Shown: positions 6,838-8,867 of the stretch, piece by piece
Layout of the letters: every line of letters begins with the position of its first letter
How positions within the stretch are numbered: position 1 is the first letter of the stretch
Assembly: GCA_035540915.1 (NCBI GenBank)
Contig: DATLFQ010000132.1
Span: forward strand, 1-8,867
Length of the DNA: 8,867 bases
Source of the DNA: DATLFQ01 sp035540915
Lineage (GTDB): Bacteria > Actinomycetota > Acidimicrobiia > Acidimicrobiales > GCA-2861595
Direction: 5' to 3'
The notes under the pieces: model-generated
Database searches by the model: none
Told to the model about the DNA's origin: nothing
What the model saw: the letters and a program-made list of their open reading frames with translations, nothing else
Position numbers and translations under genes: made by a program

Positions 6838-7989
6838 TCAGCCGGCGCAGAGGATGAGCAGGAGGCAGCTTCTCGGCTTCGTCGCGGCGGGGGGCGGCGC
6901 CGGGGCCGCGGTCGGTGGCGGCCCTGGCGGTGCCAGGGTGCGGGTGAGGGGGCGGAGGTCGAGGGCGGTGCCGAGGAGGTCGAACTGGACGAGCTGGCGG
7001 CCCGGGTGGCGCAGGGCCAGCTGGCGGTTGGCGTAGGCGAACGCCGCCTGTACCGACCCCGGGGCCCGGCCCTCGATGAGGGCCTCGCGGATCATGAACT
7101 GGCCCAGGTAGGAGCGGTTGTAGAGCGAACTCTCGAAGGCCAGCGCGTCCGCCGGGGCGGCGCCGGTCAGGACCCGGCCCGGCGCGAGCACCTCGGTGAA
7201 CCCGCCGCCGTAGCAGCCGGCCACGGCCACCCAGGCCTGGCGGGCGGCCAGGGCGCCCAGCCGTTCCGCCAGCTCGTCGTCGGCCAGCACCGCACCGTCG
7301 GCCCCGACGAGCGCCTCGGTGCTGGGGCCGAGCTTGCGGACGTGCCCGCTGAAGAACAGCACGGCCAGGGCGTCCTCGCCGGACCGCGCGATCAGCCAGT
7401 CGAGGGCGCCCCGGATGCCGTCGGCGGTGGCCTGGCGGTTGCGCAGGACCAGCCGGTGCTCGGCCGGCACGCCCAGGCCGGCGAGCGCGGTGACCATGTC
7501 GTCGGCGTCGTTGACAGCCGACTTCAGGTCGTTGCCGGTCCCCGGGTAGTCGTCGATCCCGATGACCACCGCCCAGGTGCCGCCCGTCGGCGCCGCGCCG
7601 GCGATCGCCGGGCGCAGGTCCAGGGCCGGCGCTGGCTCCGCCGGGCGACGCTCGACGACGGGCGGCGGCGGCACGAGTGGCAGCTCGTCGGTCCGTGGCT
7701 CCGACGCCGTGTCGATCACGAGCGGCACCGGTCCGGGCGCCGGCACCACGCCGAGCGAGCCGGTCAGGCCCGCCACGCCGGCCAGGCGGGTGCCCGCGGC
7801 CCGGCCCGCCAGGCCCGTCGGTGAAGCGCCGTTCAAAGGCGGTGGCGTCTGCTCCCTCGTCGCGGCGGCCATCGCCGAACGCACTGGTGCATCCGGTGTC
7901 GAGCCCACCGGCGGCACCGGCGGCGCGCCCGCGGTTAGACCGATCACGGCGCCACAGACCAGCGCCCTCCAGCCCCCACCGCTGCGCAT
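6838..7989 (-). CDS. Exported caspase-like (peptidase C14 fold) protein
   Basis: 383 residues from ATG 7989, which is preferred over an in-frame GTG 12 nt upstream because that GTG and the G-run behind it make up the likely ribosome binding site. The N-terminus MRSGGGWRALVCGAVIGLTAGA looks like a signal peptide. A Pro/Ala-rich, low-complexity region of about 110 residues follows. The p20-like core begins at TWAVVIGIDDYPGTGNDL (about 138-155) and continues NDADDMVTAL. The catalytic His is at about 216 (VLFFSGHVRK) and the catalytic Cys at about 259 (VAVAGCYGGGF). Both dyad residues are present, but GHG has become GHV and the usual DxC before the Cys has become AGC. After the core come a Pro-rich tail and an unusual end, KPRSCLLLILCAG. 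Caspase-fold proteases cleave after acidic or basic residues; the lost Asp suggests different specificity or reduced activity. No partner gene is adjacent: tRNA-Ser lies downstream and tadA is divergent. Confidence 0.85.
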   Translation of the reverse strand: MRSGGGWRALVCGAVIGLTAGAPPVPPVGSTPDAPVRSAMAAATREQTPPPLNGASPTGLAGRAAGTRLAGVAGLTGSLGVVPAPGPVPLVIDTASEPRTDELPLVPPPPVVERRPAEPAPALDLRPAIAGAAPTGGTWAVVIGIDDYPGTGNDLKSAVNDADDMVTALAGLGVPAEHRLVLRNRQATADGIRGALDWLIARSGEDALAVLFFSGHVRKLGPSTEALVGADGAVLADDELAERLGALAARQAWVAVAGCYGGGFTEVLAPGRVLTGAAPADALAFESSLYNRSYLGQFMIREALIEGRAPGSVQAAFAYANRQLALRHPGRQLVQFDLLGTALDLRPLTRTLAPPGPPPTAAPAPPPAATKPRSCLLLILCAG

Positions 7990-8001
7990 CCGCCCCCCCA
8001 C

Positions 8002-8136
8002 TGAACGAAGCTCGTTGACACATCCGGCCGCTCGGCGCCGACACCGGCCGGCCCGGCCGTCGTGTCACTTCGACGTCAGGCTGCCACTCCCCTCTCGCAC
8101 GGGACAAAGGGCGCGAGGCGGCCGCCCGGGGGTACC
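8002..8136. promoter_or_regulatory. Divergent intergenic region between the caspase-like gene and tadA
   Basis: These 135 bases must hold the promoters of both genes. A perfect TTGACA is present on the plus strand at 8015-8020, but no TANNNT lies 16-19 nt beyond it. AGTGGGGGGGCGG just before ATG 7989 serves as the ribosome binding site of the caspase-like gene. No clear operator or riboswitch is seen. Confidence 0.35.
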
Positions 8137-8631
8137 GTGCGCCTGATCGAACCGCCGCCCGGGTCCGACGAGGAGGCAGTCGGGGAGGCCATGGGCCTCG
8201 CCCTGGGCGAGGCGGCCGCGGCGGGCGCAGCCGGTGAGGTCCCGGTGGGCGCGGTGGTCCTCGTCGACGGCGTGGTGGTCGCTCAGCGCCACAACGAGCG
8301 GGAGGCCACCGGCGACCCGACGGCGCACGCCGAGCTGCTGGCCCTTCGTGACGCCGCCAGGGTGGTGGGCGGCTGGCGCCTGACCGGCGCCACCGTGGTG
8401 GTGACGCTCGAGCCGTGCCCGATGTGCGCCGGAGCGATGGTGGCCGCCCGCGTCGCCCGGGTGGTCTTCGGCGCCACCGACCCGCGGGCCGGTGCCTGCG
8501 GGTCGCTCTACAACCTGTGCGCCGATCCTCGACTCAACCACGAGGTCGCAGTCACGGGCTGCGTCCGGTCCGACGAGTCGGCCGCCCTGCTCGCCGCCTT
8601 CTTCGCAGCCCGCCGGTCGGGAACCGCGTAG
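8137..8631 (+). CDS. tadA: tRNA-specific adenosine deaminase
   Basis: 164 residues from GTG 8137, chosen because GGGGG lies 5 nt upstream and the protein then starts a normal distance before the first conserved block (EVPVGAVVLVDG, 34-45). A longer frame from 8062 would add 25 residues unlike TadA. Zinc-dependent deaminase motifs are intact: H64-A-E66 in DPTAHAELLALR, with the proton-shuttling Glu, and P93-C94-x2-C97 in LEPCPMCAGAM. The family sequence RVVFGATDPRAGACGSLYNL follows. TadA converts A34 to inosine in tRNA-Arg(ACG), which lets it read CGU/CGC/CGA. Its location near serine tRNA, ffs and dnaX is a recurrent bacterial arrangement, interrupted here by the caspase-like gene. The TAG stop is immediately followed by a hairpin. 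Confidence 0.96.
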   Translation: MRLIEPPPGSDEEAVGEAMGLALGEAAAAGAAGEVPVGAVVLVDGVVVAQRHNEREATGDPTAHAELLALRDAARVVGGWRLTGATVVVTLEPCPMCAGAMVAARVARVVFGATDPRAGACGSLYNLCADPRLNHEVAVTGCVRSDESAALLAAFFAARRSGTA

Positions 8632-8660
8632 GAGACAGGGCGGGAACCGCCCCCGTCTCC
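8631..8660 (+). terminator. Hairpin at the tadA stop codon
   Basis: GGAGAC (8631-8636) pairs with GTCTCC (8655-8660) and GGGCGG with CCGCCC inside it, around the loop GAA, with a small internal bulge. The stem begins on the last base of the TAG stop. No U-tract. It lies between two converging genes, so it may act in both directions. Confidence 0.65.
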
Positions 8661-8680
8661 CTCGCGGTTCGACGCGGCGC

Positions 8681-8867
8681 CTAGCCGGCAGCGATCCCGG
8701 CGATGGGGGGAGCGAGGCGGTGCCGTCCGTGGAGCCCGGAAGACGGCGCCGCCGGAGGCGAAGGCGCCGTCGTCCCGGGCGGTCAGGAAGTACCCCGCCT
8801 GCACGGCGGGCGGTCCATAGGTGCCCGCTGCACATACGACGTGCCCGTCTCCGGGCGCTCGGGACCC
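8681..8867 (-). pseudogene. 3' end of a GYxLxxxDG-repeat protein, apparently frameshifted
   Basis: Enters from the right edge. In the frame starting at 8867 the sequence AVQAGYFLTARDDGAFASGGAVF (to about 8739) fits the GYxLxxxDGxxxxxGxAxF unit of actinobacterial, especially Acidimicrobiia, surface repeat proteins. The rest of the unit continues in other frames: GSTDGTA in a second frame (about 8734-8714), then RLAPPIAGIAAG and a TAG stop at 8683-8681 in a third. The spacing of these pieces equals that of an intact unit (F-x-G-S-x(4)-L-x-A-P-I-x-G-I-A-A). Two single-base losses, or one gain, would explain it. Read straight through, the first frame runs on into the antisense of tadA until 8508, which is unlikely to be real. 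Either a decaying gene end or a sequencing error. Confidence 0.5.

Noticed and set aside
8015..8020. TTGACA as a -35 box for tadA
   Set aside because: No -10-like hexamer at 16-19 nt spacing; kept only as a note under the intergenic region.
8062..8136. N-terminal extension of tadA from ATG 8062
   Set aside because: The 25 extra residues are not TadA-like, and GTG 8137 has a properly spaced G-rich ribosome binding site.
8508..8680. Continuation of the right-edge minus-strand frame across the 3' end of tadA
   Set aside because: The repeat motif ends in other frames with a stop at 8681, and the continuation is Arg/Ser-rich antisense of tadA.

Overview
The window is very GC-rich and reads as a chromosomal segment of an actinobacterium, most likely an Acidimicrobiia-type lineage. 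The evidence is the codon use, GTG starts, tRNAs without an encoded CCA, and the gene order tadA / tRNA-Ser / SRP RNA / dnaX / ybaB-ebfC / recR, a recurrent housekeeping cluster in Gram-positive bacteria. At the right edge there is a trace of the GYxLxxxDGxxxxxGxAxF repeat familiar from Acidimicrobiia surface proteins. The taxonomic placement is inference.

Layout, left to right. (1) 1-892, minus: N-terminal half of a membrane-anchored protein with Asp-box (BNR/sialidase-type) repeats, cut by the window edge. (2) 984-1072, plus: tRNA-Ser(GCU), divergent from (1). (3) 1054-6328, minus: a block of five genes, dnaX, ybaB/ebfC, recR, a DUF3352 lipoprotein and a PolI-type 5'-3' exonuclease domain protein. 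dnaX and ebfC overlap by ATGA, ebfC and recR are 7 nt apart, and the lipoprotein and exonuclease are 6 nt apart. The exonuclease runs into the 3' end of tRNA-Ser(GCU) on the opposite strand, and its stop codon is the complement of the tRNA T-loop. (4) 6372-6481, minus: small bacterial SRP RNA (4.5S type). (5) 6527-6611, plus: tRNA-Ser(GGA), divergent from the SRP RNA, with a shared palindrome carrying a -10-like hexamer on each strand. (6) 6612-6837: no gene, but three strong hairpins or palindromes. (7) 6838-7989, minus: an exported caspase-like (C14 fold) protein with diverged catalytic motifs, sitting inside the otherwise conserved tadA-tRNA-ffs-dnaX cluster. (8) 8137-8631, plus: tadA, followed directly by a hairpin terminator. 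(9) 8681-8867, minus: the degraded or frameshifted 3' end of a repeat protein.

Functionally this is mainly an information-processing neighbourhood: clamp loader (DnaX), recombinational repair (RecR, with EbfC as nucleoid partner), flap/5' exonuclease, two serine tRNAs, tRNA wobble deamination (TadA) and membrane targeting (SRP RNA). The accessory items are the Asp-box protein, the DUF3352 lipoprotein, the caspase-like protein and the repeat remnant, all predicted to be exported or surface-linked. I see no CRISPR array, transposase, phage genes or recognisable multi-gene defence system. The least ordinary elements are the caspase-like gene, the tRNA/CDS antisense overlap and the palindromic divergent promoter.
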